Shown here: one piece after another, positions 8,559 through 17,898 of the stretch
How the letters are laid out: each line of letters opens with the position of its first letter
Position numbering within the stretch: the first letter of the stretch is position 1
Origin: Deltaproteobacteria bacterium
GTDB taxonomy: Bacteria; Desulfobacterota; Binatia; DP-6
Assembly (NCBI GenBank): GCA_005888095.1
Contig: VBKF01000137.1
Coordinates: 21,497-85,496, forward strand
Length of the DNA stretch: 64,000 nucleotides
Direction of reading: 5' to 3'
Translations under genes and position numbers: made by a program
The notes under the pieces: model-generated
The model's input: only the letters and a program-made list of their open reading frames with translations
What the model was told of the DNA's origin: nothing
Databases searched by the model: none

Positions 8559-9580
8559 TCCGGCCCCGCGCCGTCGCGGACCAGGTAGACGTTGCCCTCG
8601 GTGCCCGGCTGCAGCCGCTCGACGTCCCGCAGGACGCGCACCTTGGCCCGGTAGACCTGGCCCAGGCGGTCGCTCCGCGTCTCGATCTTCTCGGGGGTGA
8701 AGGTGGCCTTGTCGGCGACGAACTCGACCTCGCCCGGCAGGCGCTGCCCGGGCTGGCTGTCGAGCTCGACCTCGACGCGCCGGCCGATCCGGAAGCTCGC
8801 GACCTCGGGGACTGGTACGTAGACCTGCACATACTTGTCGGCGGGGTCGAGGACCGAGACGATCGCTGCTCCCGGCTGCGCCAGCTCGCCGGGCCAGATG
8901 AACTGCGTCTGCACCACGGTCGCCACGGCGGGCGCGCGGATGGTGTACTTCGCCTCCGTCACACGGAGCTCGTCGAGCTGCGCCGTCGTGAGCTCGCGCT
9001 TGGCGCGGAGCGAGGTGAGCTCCTGCTGGGCGAGCGTGATCGTCCGCTCCTCGGCCTGCGAGCGGGCGAGCATCTCGCGCGCCCGGTCGACGGTGCTGCG
9101 GGCCTGATCGCGCCCCGCCCGCCGATCGTCGAGCGTCTGGACCGGGCTGATGCCGGTTTTGACCAGGGCTTCCTCGCGCGTGTAGGTGCGCTCGGCGAGC
9201 CGCGCTCCCGCTTCCGCCTGCTGGAGATCGGCGCGCTGCGCGGCGACGTCGCGCTGCCAGGTGGCCTGGACGAGCGTGATGCGCTCCTCCTGGGTGCTGA
9301 TGTCGGCGTCGAGGACGTCGAGCTCGCGCTGCTTGGAGGCGATGCGGGCCTGGATGTCCTGCTCGTCGAGGCGCGCCACGACGGCGTTCGGCGGCGCGGC
9401 GGCCCCCTCGGGATACGTCACCTCGAGGACGCGGCCCGTCACCTCGCTGCGCAGCACGCGCTCCTCGCCCTCGACGAAGCCGGTGTAGTGCGCGGGGCCG
9501 CGGTCGCGGCGGGCGAACCAGACGGCCGCCGCCGCGACGAGCACGACCGCCACGATCGCGAGGCCTGCCCGGCGGTTCAT
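8555..9580 (-). CDS. HlyD/YbhG-type periplasmic adaptor
   Basis: The start at ATG 9580 overlaps the TGA of the TetR gene and gives a 341-residue protein. Residues 5-23 form a membrane anchor, followed by a barrel-sandwich segment (VTGRVLEVTYPEGAAAPPNA), a long coiled coil of about residues 75-205 rich in E, R, Q and A, the second lipoyl half, and a beta-barrel domain. This is the layout of membrane-fusion proteins that link an inner-membrane ABC exporter to an outer-membrane channel. No outer-membrane TolC-like gene is next to it, so it probably shares one encoded elsewhere. Confidence 0.92.
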   Translation of the reverse strand: MNRRAGLAIVAVVLVAAAAVWFARRDRGPAHYTGFVEGEERVLRSEVTGRVLEVTYPEGAAAPPNAVVARLDEQDIQARIASKQRELDVLDADISTQEERITLVQATWQRDVAAQRADLQQAEAGARLAERTYTREEALVKTGISPVQTLDDRRAGRDQARSTVDRAREMLARSQAEERTITLAQQELTSLRAKRELTTAQLDELRVTEAKYTIRAPAVATVVQTQFIWPGELAQPGAAIVSVLDPADKYVQVYVPVPEVASFRIGRRVEVELDSQPGQRLPGEVEFVADKATFTPEKIETRSDRLGQVYRAKVRVLRDVERLQPGTEGNVYLVRDGAGPE

Positions 9581-10251
9581 GCCGTGCGCCTCGCCCGGCG
9601 GGTCCCGGGGGCGAGCCGCTCCATGCCGCCCAGCGAGAACTCCGTGACGTGCTCGGCGAGCTCGCGGCTGAAGCCGGGCGGATAGGCCGGCTCGCCGAGC
9701 ATGAGCAGCATCGCCGGCATCACCGAGCGGTAGAAGTAGGCCTGCGCCGCGACGCTGATCACGCACCGCTCGACCGTCTTCCGATCCAGACCCGGCACGA
9801 GCTGCGCGACGATCTCCTCCATCTCGCGCGTGACCGGCCGGATGAACTCGTCGACGATGACGGGGAGCGCCTCGCTCGGGTCGCACATCTCGCGCTGCAT
9901 GAGCGTGCCGTGCAGGCCGGGCGGCGGCCCGATCAGGATGTCGAGCATGACCTTCACCCGGGCGCGCAGCAGGCCCGCGAGCTCGCGGCGGCCGAGACGC
10001 GCCAGCTCGCTCGGCGCGCGGGTGGCGCCGCGCGCCGCGAGGCTGGCGCGGATCTCGGCGAACTGGGCGCGGAGCACCGCCAGGTAGAGGGCCTTCTTCG
10101 AGCCGTAATGGTAGTTGCCCGCGGCGACGTTGACCCTGGCGCGGGCGGCGATGTCGCGGATCTTCGTGCCGTGAAAGCCGTGCTCGGCGAAGAGTGCGGC
10201 CGCGGCGGTGAGCAGGCGGTCCTTCGTGGCTCGCGCACCCGCCGGCGTCAT
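9577..10251 (-). CDS. TetR/AcrR family repressor, CecR-like
   Basis: The N-terminal helix-turn-helix spans about residues 8-55 (ALFAEHGFHGTKIRDIAARA, then VNVAAGNYHYGSKKALY). The C-terminal part resembles the DUF1956 ligand domain seen in CecR/YbiH. The ATG at 10251 is chosen over a TTG 36 bases upstream because a promoter and a palindrome occupy that stretch. The gene leads the HlyD-ATPase-permease operon and overlaps HlyD, as CecR leads YbhGFSR in E. coli. It should repress itself and the exporter and be released by an exported compound. Confidence 0.9.
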   Translation of the reverse strand: MTPAGARATKDRLLTAAAALFAEHGFHGTKIRDIAARARVNVAAGNYHYGSKKALYLAVLRAQFAEIRASLAARGATRAPSELARLGRRELAGLLRARVKVMLDILIGPPPGLHGTLMQREMCDPSEALPVIVDEFIRPVTREMEEIVAQLVPGLDRKTVERCVISVAAQAYFYRSVMPAMLLMLGEPAYPPGFSRELAEHVTEFSLGGMERLAPGTRRARRTA

Positions 10252-10287
10252 GAACGACTGTTTAAAACAAGTGTTCCACTCACGCAA
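10252..10287 (-). promoter_or_regulatory. TetR operon promoter with overlapping operator palindrome
   Basis: On the minus strand TTGCGT (10282-10287) is followed after 17 bases by TAAACA (10259-10264), which lies only 7 bases before the TetR start codon. The palindrome TGTTTAAAACA (10259-10269 on the plus strand; two 5-base arms around one central base) covers the -10 box, where a TetR dimer would block polymerase. The mRNA would be leaderless or nearly so. Confidence 0.5.
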
Positions 10288-10498
10288 GGGGGTCGTTCAC
10301 CTGGCGCTGGAGTGCGCCGAGCGGTCGTGCGCGCGCGCGGCACGCTCAATCCGCGCAACGCGCCGGGCGCACCGTGCGTGTCGAGTGCCGCGGCAACCGC
10401 TAAGCGATGCTCCGTGCGGCGTGCGCGCGGACCAAGCAGAACTCCGAGCCTCGCGCGAAGTGTCCACCCTGGTACACGCGTTGCTCGACCACGAGGAG

Positions 10499-13400
10499 AT
10501 GCCGAAGCGCCACCTCGTCCTCGGCCTGCTGGGCCTCGCCGCGGCGCTGCTCGTGCACCAGGGAAGGGCCCAGGCTCCGCCCACCGAGACGCTCATCTTC
10601 CCGGCGGTGGGCGACACCTACGTCGACGCCGCGCTGCCCACGACCAACTTCAACGCCGACGGCCACCTGCGGGCCGACGCCGACCCCGTCCGCATCAGCT
10701 ACCTGCGCTTCACCGTCGCCGGTCTGAACAGGCGCCCCGTCGTGCAGGCCCGTGTCCAGCTCCAGGCGAACAGCACGCTCGCGGACAGCGGCGGCACCAT
10801 CCACCGCATCACCGACGACGCCTGGGACGAGGCCACGCTCACCTACGACGCCCGTCCTGCGGTCGACGGGCCGGCGCTCTCGACGCTCGGCCCGGTCGCC
10901 ACGGGCGACATCGTCGAGTTCGACCTCGGCACGGCGATCACCGCCGACGGCACGTACAGCTTCGCGATCGACAGCGCGTCGCCGGACGGCGTCAGCTACA
11001 AGTCGGCGGCCTCGCTGGTCGGGCAGAAGCCGATCCTGCTCGTCACGGTCGCCGCCGGGCCGGCGCCCAGCGTGCGGATCCTCCAGCCGCCCGAGGGCGC
11101 CAGCTTCTTCGTCGGCGACCCGATCACGCTGCAGGGAACGGCGACCGACATGGCCGGGGACGACCTCTCCGGCTCGCTCGCCTGGCGCTCGGACCTCCAG
11201 GGAGACCTCGGCGGCGGCGCGACCGTCAGCACGACGCTCGCCCGGGGCGACCACACCATCACCGCCGCGGTGACGGACGGCCTCGGGCTCACGGGCGAGG
11301 CGCGGCTCCACGTGAGCGTCACTCCGCAGCCGGCGGCCGACACGCCGCCGCTGGTGGCGATCACCGCGCCGCTCGCCGGCCGTGCGTACACGGCGGGCGT
11401 GCCGATCCAGTTCGTCGGCACCGCGAACGACCTGGAGGACGGGGACCTCACGGCCAGCCTCGCCTGGACCTCCGACCGTGACGGCACCCTCGGCACGGGC
11501 GGGAGCTTCACCAGGCCCCTCAGCGCCGGCATGCACCGCATCACGGCGAGCGCCACCGATGGAGGGACGCTCACCAGCTCGGCCGAGGTGATGATCACGG
11601 TCGAGGCGCCGACTACCCTCCAGGTCGTCCCGACCGCCGATGCGTACGTCGACTCGGCTTCGGCGTCTGCGAACTTCGGCGCGAGCTCGATCCTGAGCGT
11701 GAATTCTGCGCGCACGACCTATCTTCGCTTCACGGTGAACGGCATCGGTACGCGGCAGGTCGTGCGGGCTGCCCTCCGCCTGCAGGTCGACGGCTCCTCG
11801 GCTGCGGCGAGCCCGGCCGGCGGCACGGTGCATACGATCAGCAACGGCACCTGGGGCGAGCGGACGATCACCGCCAAGAGCCGGCCGCTCGTCGACGGTC
11901 CCGCCTTCGGCAGCGTGGGAGCCGTCAAGCCGGGGCAGGTGGTCGAGTTCGATCTCACCGGTGCCGTCACCGGCGACGGCACCTACGACCTGGCGCTGGT
12001 CAGCCCCTCCGCGGACAACGCCAATTACCGCTCGCGCGAGACGTTGACCCCGCCGAAGCTCGTCCTCGCGCTCTCGGGCAATGCGCCGATCGTCGCCATC
12101 ACGGCGCCGCCGAACCAGGCGGTCTTCCCGCTCGGCGCCGCGGTCGCGTTCACCGGCGTGGCGACCGACGTCGAGGACGGCGACGTCAGCCCCGGCCTGC
12201 AGTGGACGTCGAGCCTCGACGGCGACCTCGGCACCGGCGCACGCCTCTCGTCGTCGTCGCTCCGGGTCGGTACGCACACCATCACCGCCGCGGCGACCGA
12301 CTCCAACGGCCATCCCGGCCAGGCCCGGATCGCCGTACGCGTGCGCGGCCCGAACGCGGCGCCCGCGGTCACCATCACCGCGCCCGCGGACGGCGCGTCT
12401 GCGCCCGCCGGCACGCCGGTCATCCTCGCCGCCACCGCCACCGACGACTTCGACCCCGACCCGAGCGCGAGCATCCGCTGGTCGTCGAGCCTCGACGGCG
12501 ACCTCGGCGCGGGCGGCGCGCGCACCGTCGTCCTCCGCCATGAAGGCGTCCACGTGCTCACCGCCGCCGTGACCGACTCCGACGGCGCCACGGGCACGGC
12601 GAGCGTCACCTTCACCGTCAACCCGACGCCGCCGGTGGTGACGATCGTCGCGCCCGCCGAGGGGACGAGGGTCTTCCAGGGCACGCCGCTGCCCTTCACG
12701 GGAACGGCCATCGACGCCACCGACGGCGTCCTCTCGAACACGCTCCATTGGACGTCGAGCCTCGACGGCGACCTCGGCGCCGGCGCGAGCATCACCGCCG
12801 GGACGCTCGGGATCGGCACGCACGTGATCACCGCGCGCGTCGAGGACGCCGGCGGTCTCGCGGGCGAGGCGACCCGCACCGTCGTGATCCGGCCGCCGAA
12901 CGTGCCCCCGGCCGTCACCATCCAGGCGCCCGCGGACGGGGCGGCGCTCCTCGCCGGCCGGCCAATCGTCCTCGCCGCCACGGCCGCGGACGCCGAGGAC
13001 GGCGACCTCGGCGCCCGTGTGCGCTGGACCTCGAGTCTCGCCGGCACGCTCGGCACCGGAGGGACGCTGACCGTGCCGGCGCTCGCGCCGGGCGCCCAGA
13101 CGCTCACCGCCACGGTCACCGACCGGGACGGCGCCGTCGCCGGCGCCAGCGTCCACGTCAGCGTGAGCCCCTCGGTGCTGGCCTTCGTCCCCGTGGCCGA
13201 TACCTACGTGGATGCCGCGACGCCCACCAAGGTCTACGGCACCGCGCCCGGACTGCTGGCCGGCAGCTCTCCCGTGCGCCAGGCCTTCCTGCGCTTCCAG
13301 GTGGCCGGCGTCGGGCCCTTCGCCGTCCAGCGAGCCATCCTGCGCCTCACAGCCGGCAAGGGCAGCAGCGACGGCGGCCGCGTCGGCGGCGCCGTCTACG

Positions 13401-16400
13401 CGCTTGCAAGCCCGGCCGCCTGGTCGGAGGCGAAGACCACCTACAACACCCGTCCCGCGGTCGTGGGCACACCGCTCGCCACCCGCCTGACGGCGATCAA
13501 GCCCGGCCAGGTGGTGGACCTCGACGTGACCTCCGCGCTCGGGTCCGACGGCGTCTACGACTTCGCGCTGCTCAACACGAACCGCGACTGGGTGCGCTAC
13601 CAGAGCCGCGAGGGCGCGAAGAAGCCCGAGCTCCTCCTGACGCTCGAGCCGGACACGGCGCCGACGGTCATCGTCACCGCCCCGGCGCCCGCCGCCGTGA
13701 GCAGCCCGGGCGCGCCGGTCACCTTCGCGGGCGCGGCCAGCGACGCCGAGAGCGGCGACCTGAGCGGCCGGATCCAGTGGGCGTCGGACCGGGACGGCGC
13801 GCTCGGCAGCGGCCCCACGATCACGGTGGCGACGCTCAGCCCCGGCCCGCACACCATCTCGGCGCGCGTGACCGACCCGAGCGGTCTGACCGCCGAGGCC
13901 GAGACGACCGTGGTCGTCGATCACCCCCCGGCGGTCACGATGGACACGCCCGCCGACGGCGCGGTCGTGTTCACCGACGCCGGACCCATCACGTTCACGG
14001 CCACGGCCGTCGACGCGGAGGACGGCGACCTCGCCGGCGCCCTCGGCTGGACCTCGAGCCTCGACGGCCCGCTCGGCACGGGCGGCAGCGTGAGCCGCGC
14101 GCTCACCGTCGGTCTCCACACGGTCAGCGCCGCGGTCACCGACACGCGGGGTGTCACCAGCCAGGCACGGATCGGGCTGCGCGTCCGCGCGCCGAATGCG
14201 CCACCCGTGGTCACCATCGCCGCACCCGCCGACGGCGCCGCCGTGCCGGCGGGCCCCCCCGTCTCCCTGGCCGCCACCGCCACCGACGACTTCGACGGCG
14301 ACCTGAGCAGCCGGATCGAGTGGAGCTCGGACGTCGCCGGGCCGCTCGGCACCGGCGCGACGCGCACCCTCACGCTGCACGAGGGGACGCATCGGCTCAC
14401 GGCCACCGTGACCGACTCCGACGGCGCGCCGGCGTCGGCGACGATCACGCTCACCATCACGCCCACGCCGCCGGTGGTGACGATCGACGCGCCGGTGCCG
14501 GGCGCGCTCGTGTTCGCCAACCTGGGCGCCGCCTTCGGGGCGAGCGCCATCGACGCCACCGACGGCGACCTGTCGGACCGTCTCGTCTGGACCTCGGACA
14601 TCGACGGGCCGCTCGGCAGCGGCGCGAGCTTCTTCGCCAACACGCTCAGCGTGGGCACGCACCGCGTGACGGCGACCGTGGCCGACGCGGGCGGCCTCAC
14701 CGGCGGCGCGGAGCGCATCGTCGTGGTGCTGCCGCCGAACACCTATCCCGCGATCGCCATCGACGCCCCGACCGACGGCGCCGCGCTCTTCGCCGGCCTG
14801 CCGCTCCTGCTGGCCGCGCATGCGATCGACGAGGAGGACGGCGAGCTGAGTGGGGCCATCCGCTGGAGCTCGGACCGCGACGGCCCGCTCGGCACCGGGG
14901 CGATGCTCACCATGGCGAACCTCTCGGCCGGCGCCCACACCATGACGGCGAGCGTCACCGATGCCGCGGGAGCCACCAGCGCCGCCAGCGTGAGCGTCGT
15001 GGTGGGCGCGCGGACGATCGCGCTCGCGCCGGTGGCCGACACCTACGTCGACGCCAGCAACCCGGGTGTGAAGTTCGGGTCCGCCACGTCGCTCTTCGTC
15101 GACAACTCGCCCGTCAAGCAGGCCTACCTGCGCTTCGACGTGCGCGGCATCATGCCGCCGTTCACCGTGCAGCGCGCGCGCCTGCGGCTCACGGCCGCCT
15201 CGTCCAGCGCCGCCGCCAGCGCGAGCGGGGGCCGGGTGCAGACGATCGTGGCCGGAAACCTCGCCTGGTCCGAAGCGTCCACCACCTGGGCCACGCGCCC
15301 CGCGCTCGACGGCCCGACGCTCGCCGCCCGGGGCGCCGTCACCGCCAACCAGGTGGTCGACTTCGACGTGACGGCGGCGGTCCCGAGCGACGGGATCTAC
15401 AGCTTCGGGCTCGCCACCACCTCGAGCGACGAGGTCGTCTACCGCAGCCGCGAGGCGACCACCGGCAGGCCCGAGCTCCTCCTCGAGCTGCACGGCCCCG
15501 ATGACCCCGTGGTGACGATCGCCGAGCCGGGGAACGGCGCGCAGGTTTCGTCCGGGCAGGAGGTGGTCTTCAGCGCCGCCGCCGTCGACCGTCAGGACGG
15601 CGACCTCTCCCCCCGCATCCAGTGGACGTCCAGCCTCGACGGCCCGCTCGGCACGGGGGCCTCGTTCGCCCGCGTGCTGAGCCCCGGCACGCACACCATC
15701 GCCGCCACGGTGACCGACTCGAGCAACGTGCCGGGCAGCGCCACGGTGGTGGTGACGGTCACCTCCAACGGCAACCTCGGCTTTCGGGACTTCACGTACC
15801 CGGCTGCGGTCGGCACCGGGATGTCGAACGAGGCCACGGCCCAGAAGCCCGAGAGCCACCTCTGGTTCGTCGACGGCACGTGGTGGGCCACGCTCTACAG
15901 CGGCGCCGCGCACGCGCACCACATCCACCGCCTGGATCGCAGCACGCAACGCTGGATCGACACCGGCGTCTTCATCGACGAGCGCCCGATGAGCCGTCAG
16001 GACTGCCTGTGGAACGGCGAGAAGCTGTACATGGTCTCGCGCACCGGCTACCTGGCGCCCGGGACCAACCGGCTGCTCCGCTACTCCTACGACCCGACGC
16101 TCGGGACCTACGTTCTCGACGCCGGCTTCCCGGTCGAGCTCCCAGGCGGCGGCACCAACTCGATGACGCTCGCCGAGGACTCGACCGGCCGCTTCTGGGT
16201 GGCCTACACCCGCAACGGCTCGGTGTTCGTTGCCCACTCGCTCGACGACGACCTGCACTGGTCGGCGCCGTTCGTCCTGCCCGCCACCCAGGGCCTCCCC
16301 GTCGCCACCACCACCACCGAGCTCGCGGGCGTCATCGCGATGAACGGGAAGATCGGGGTCTTCTGGACCAACCAGCGGACCCAGGCCGACTACTTCGCGG

Positions 16401-16909
16401 TGCACCCCGATGACGCGGCCCCGGGCGCCGGCTGGACCACCGAGGTCGCCGTCGCCGGCAGCAAGGCCGCCGACGACCACTTCAACATGAAGCTCGCCGC
16501 CGACGGCAGGCTGTGGGTAGTGATGAAAACGAGCCGCAGCAGTGCGTCCGACACGCTGGTCGGCCTGCTCGTCCGCTCGCCCGACGGAACCTGGTCGCCG
16601 ATGTACACCGTCGCCACCTTCGCGACGCTCGGCACGCGCGGCCTCGTCCAGCTCGACGAGCTGCACCGCCGCGTCTACATCTTCTACTCGCCGTTCCACC
16701 AGTCGATCTACTACAAGACCACCGACATGGACCGGATCGCGCTCCAGGGTGGGCTCGGCATCCCCGTCATCACGAGCACCGCGGTGCGCGACATCAACAA
16801 CCCGACCGGCACCAAGCAGCCGGTCACGCCGGAGAGCGGGATCGTGGTGGTCGCCTCGAGCCCGGGCGATCTCAGCTACTGGCACAACAGGCTGCCGATC
16901 TCCCCCTGA
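10499..16909 (+). CDS. Giant surface protein: 4 DNRLRE, 12 Ig-like domains, beta-propeller
   Basis: The start at ATG 10499 gives a clean signal peptide (residues 1-25) and a 2136-residue protein. Four DNRLRE/CBM96-like modules (hallmark x-PVADTYVDA, then a YLRF strand) begin near residues 30, 375, 895 and 1505. Between them lie twelve Ig-like repeats of 85-95 residues with P-x-V-T-I-x-A-P-x-x-G starts and W-x-S-x-x-D-G-x-L-G-x-G cores, in groups of two, four, five and one. The last 380 residues form a WF-x-DG-x-WW-type repeat domain like a sialidase-fold propeller. It is likely a carbohydrate-binding surface or extracellular protein; no catalytic residues were identified. A longer upstream frame lacks a better start. 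Confidence 0.85.
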   Translation: MPKRHLVLGLLGLAAALLVHQGRAQAPPTETLIFPAVGDTYVDAALPTTNFNADGHLRADADPVRISYLRFTVAGLNRRPVVQARVQLQANSTLADSGGTIHRITDDAWDEATLTYDARPAVDGPALSTLGPVATGDIVEFDLGTAITADGTYSFAIDSASPDGVSYKSAASLVGQKPILLVTVAAGPAPSVRILQPPEGASFFVGDPITLQGTATDMAGDDLSGSLAWRSDLQGDLGGGATVSTTLARGDHTITAAVTDGLGLTGEARLHVSVTPQPAADTPPLVAITAPLAGRAYTAGVPIQFVGTANDLEDGDLTASLAWTSDRDGTLGTGGSFTRPLSAGMHRITASATDGGTLTSSAEVMITVEAPTTLQVVPTADAYVDSASASANFGASSILSVNSARTTYLRFTVNGIGTRQVVRAALRLQVDGSSAAASPAGGTVHTISNGTWGERTITAKSRPLVDGPAFGSVGAVKPGQVVEFDLTGAVTGDGTYDLALVSPSADNANYRSRETLTPPKLVLALSGNAPIVAITAPPNQAVFPLGAAVAFTGVATDVEDGDVSPGLQWTSSLDGDLGTGARLSSSSLRVGTHTITAAATDSNGHPGQARIAVRVRGPNAAPAVTITAPADGASAPAGTPVILAATATDDFDPDPSASIRWSSSLDGDLGAGGARTVVLRHEGVHVLTAAVTDSDGATGTASVTFTVNPTPPVVTIVAPAEGTRVFQGTPLPFTGTAIDATDGVLSNTLHWTSSLDGDLGAGASITAGTLGIGTHVITARVEDAGGLAGEATRTVVIRPPNVPPAVTIQAPADGAALLAGRPIVLAATAADAEDGDLGARVRWTSSLAGTLGTGGTLTVPALAPGAQTLTATVTDRDGAVAGASVHVSVSPSVLAFVPVADTYVDAATPTKVYGTAPGLLAGSSPVRQAFLRFQVAGVGPFAVQRAILRLTAGKGSSDGGRVGGAVYALASPAAWSEAKTTYNTRPAVVGTPLATRLTAIKPGQVVDLDVTSALGSDGVYDFALLNTNRDWVRYQSREGAKKPELLLTLEPDTAPTVIVTAPAPAAVSSPGAPVTFAGAASDAESGDLSGRIQWASDRDGALGSGPTITVATLSPGPHTISARVTDPSGLTAEAETTVVVDHPPAVTMDTPADGAVVFTDAGPITFTATAVDAEDGDLAGALGWTSSLDGPLGTGGSVSRALTVGLHTVSAAVTDTRGVTSQARIGLRVRAPNAPPVVTIAAPADGAAVPAGPPVSLAATATDDFDGDLSSRIEWSSDVAGPLGTGATRTLTLHEGTHRLTATVTDSDGAPASATITLTITPTPPVVTIDAPVPGALVFANLGAAFGASAIDATDGDLSDRLVWTSDIDGPLGSGASFFANTLSVGTHRVTATVADAGGLTGGAERIVVVLPPNTYPAIAIDAPTDGAALFAGLPLLLAAHAIDEEDGELSGAIRWSSDRDGPLGTGAMLTMANLSAGAHTMTASVTDAAGATSAASVSVVVGARTIALAPVADTYVDASNPGVKFGSATSLFVDNSPVKQAYLRFDVRGIMPPFTVQRARLRLTAASSSAAASASGGRVQTIVAGNLAWSEASTTWATRPALDGPTLAARGAVTANQVVDFDVTAAVPSDGIYSFGLATTSSDEVVYRSREATTGRPELLLELHGPDDPVVTIAEPGNGAQVSSGQEVVFSAAAVDRQDGDLSPRIQWTSSLDGPLGTGASFARVLSPGTHTIAATVTDSSNVPGSATVVVTVTSNGNLGFRDFTYPAAVGTGMSNEATAQKPESHLWFVDGTWWATLYSGAAHAHHIHRLDRSTQRWIDTGVFIDERPMSRQDCLWNGEKLYMVSRTGYLAPGTNRLLRYSYDPTLGTYVLDAGFPVELPGGGTNSMTLAEDSTGRFWVAYTRNGSVFVAHSLDDDLHWSAPFVLPATQGLPVATTTTELAGVIAMNGKIGVFWTNQRTQADYFAVHPDDAAPGAGWTTEVAVAGSKAADDHFNMKLAADGRLWVVMKTSRSSASDTLVGLLVRSPDGTWSPMYTVATFATLGTRGLVQLDELHRRVYIFYSPFHQSIYYKTTDMDRIALQGGLGIPVITSTAVRDINNPTGTKQPVTPESGIVVVASSPGDLSYWHNRLPISP

Positions 16910-16927
16910 CGGGGGTGACGCGCCGTC

Positions 16928-16957
16928 TCGACCGGCGCGGCGCACCCGTTGTAGAGT
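16928..16957 (+). promoter_or_regulatory. Promoter with -10 box 9 nt before ATG
   Basis: TCGACC (16928-16933), an 18-base spacer and TAGAGT (16952-16957) precede the SDR start at 16967 by 9 bases. Transcription would start within a few bases of the ATG. Confidence 0.35.
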
Positions 16958-16966
16958 CCGCGCGCG

Positions 16967-17896
16967 ATGGGCGACATGCTGGCGGGCCGGGTGGCGGTCG
17001 TCACCGGGGGCGGCCGGGGCATCGGCCGCGGCGTCGCGCGGGCGCTGGCCGCCGCCGGCGCCAGGGTGGTGGTGAACGACTACGGCGTCGCCGTCGACGG
17101 CCGCGCGCCGTCCACCGGCCCCGCCTTCGACGTCGTCGCCGAGATCGAGCGGGACGGGGGCGAGGCGGTCGCCAACCCGGACTCCGTCGCCGATTGGGAA
17201 GGCGCTCGGCGCATCATCGGCACGGCGCTGTCGCGCTTCGGCCGCATCGACATCCTGGTCACCTGCGCCGGCATCCTGCGCGACCGGATGATCTTCAACA
17301 TGAGCGAGGAGGAGTGGGACGCGGTCCTCGCCGTGCACCTGAAGGGGACCTTCAACTGCGTGCGGCACGCCTGCACCCACATGCGCGAGCAGCGCTGGGG
17401 CCGCATCGTCACCTTCAGCTCGGGCTCGGGCCTCTTCGGGAACCCCGGCCAGGCGAACTACGGCGCCGCCAAGTCGGCCATCGGGGGGCTCACCAAGGTG
17501 GCCGCCCGCGACCTCGGGAAGTACGGCGTCACGGTCAACGCGATCTGCCCGGTCGCCGGGACACGGATGACGGTCAACGAGGAGGTGCGCCGCGCGCGCG
17601 AGCTGCGCAGGCAGCAAGGCATCCAGCGCGAGGACCGGGGTGTCGCCCAGATCGAGGAGCTCGACCCCGACGATGTCGCACCCACCGTGGTCTACCTGGC
17701 GAGCGAGCACGCCCGCGGGGTGAACGGGCAGTTCTTCCTGTGCTTCGGGAACACGGTGGCGCTCGTCTCGCAGCCGCGCCCGGTGAAGGCGCTCTACAAG
17801 GCGGACGGCAACTGGACGCTCGACGAGCTCGAGCGCCTCGCGCCGGCGACGGTCCTCGAGGGCCTCGTGAACCCGGCGCCTGCGAAGGACGCCTGA
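16967..17896 (+). CDS. Short-chain dehydrogenase/reductase, first of tandem pair
   Basis: The 309-residue protein has the NAD(P)-binding motif TGGGRGIGRG near residue 14, the NDYG segment after the second strand, and the catalytic Y-x-x-x-K in NYGAAK with a preceding SSGSG serine. The usual NNAG motif reads TCAG. A long C-terminal tail ending ALYKADGNWTLDELERLAP is shared with the next gene and with SDR domains of peroxisomal-type multifunctional hydroxyacyl-CoA dehydrogenases. A 3-hydroxyacyl-CoA or similar reductase role is likely but the substrate is unknown. The stop is followed by the paralogue after 2 bases. Confidence 0.9.
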   Translation: MGDMLAGRVAVVTGGGRGIGRGVARALAAAGARVVVNDYGVAVDGRAPSTGPAFDVVAEIERDGGEAVANPDSVADWEGARRIIGTALSRFGRIDILVTCAGILRDRMIFNMSEEEWDAVLAVHLKGTFNCVRHACTHMREQRWGRIVTFSSGSGLFGNPGQANYGAAKSAIGGLTKVAARDLGKYGVTVNAICPVAGTRMTVNEEVRRARELRRQQGIQREDRGVAQIEELDPDDVAPTVVYLASEHARGVNGQFFLCFGNTVALVSQPRPVKALYKADGNWTLDELERLAPATVLEGLVNPAPAKDA

Positions 17897-17898
17897 GC

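Noticed and set aside
10400..17710. Antisense open frame of about 2400 codons across the giant surface protein
   Set aside because: It is a shadow of a repetitive GC-rich gene. Its product is a monotonous mix of R, G, A, V and D with no domain, signal or start.
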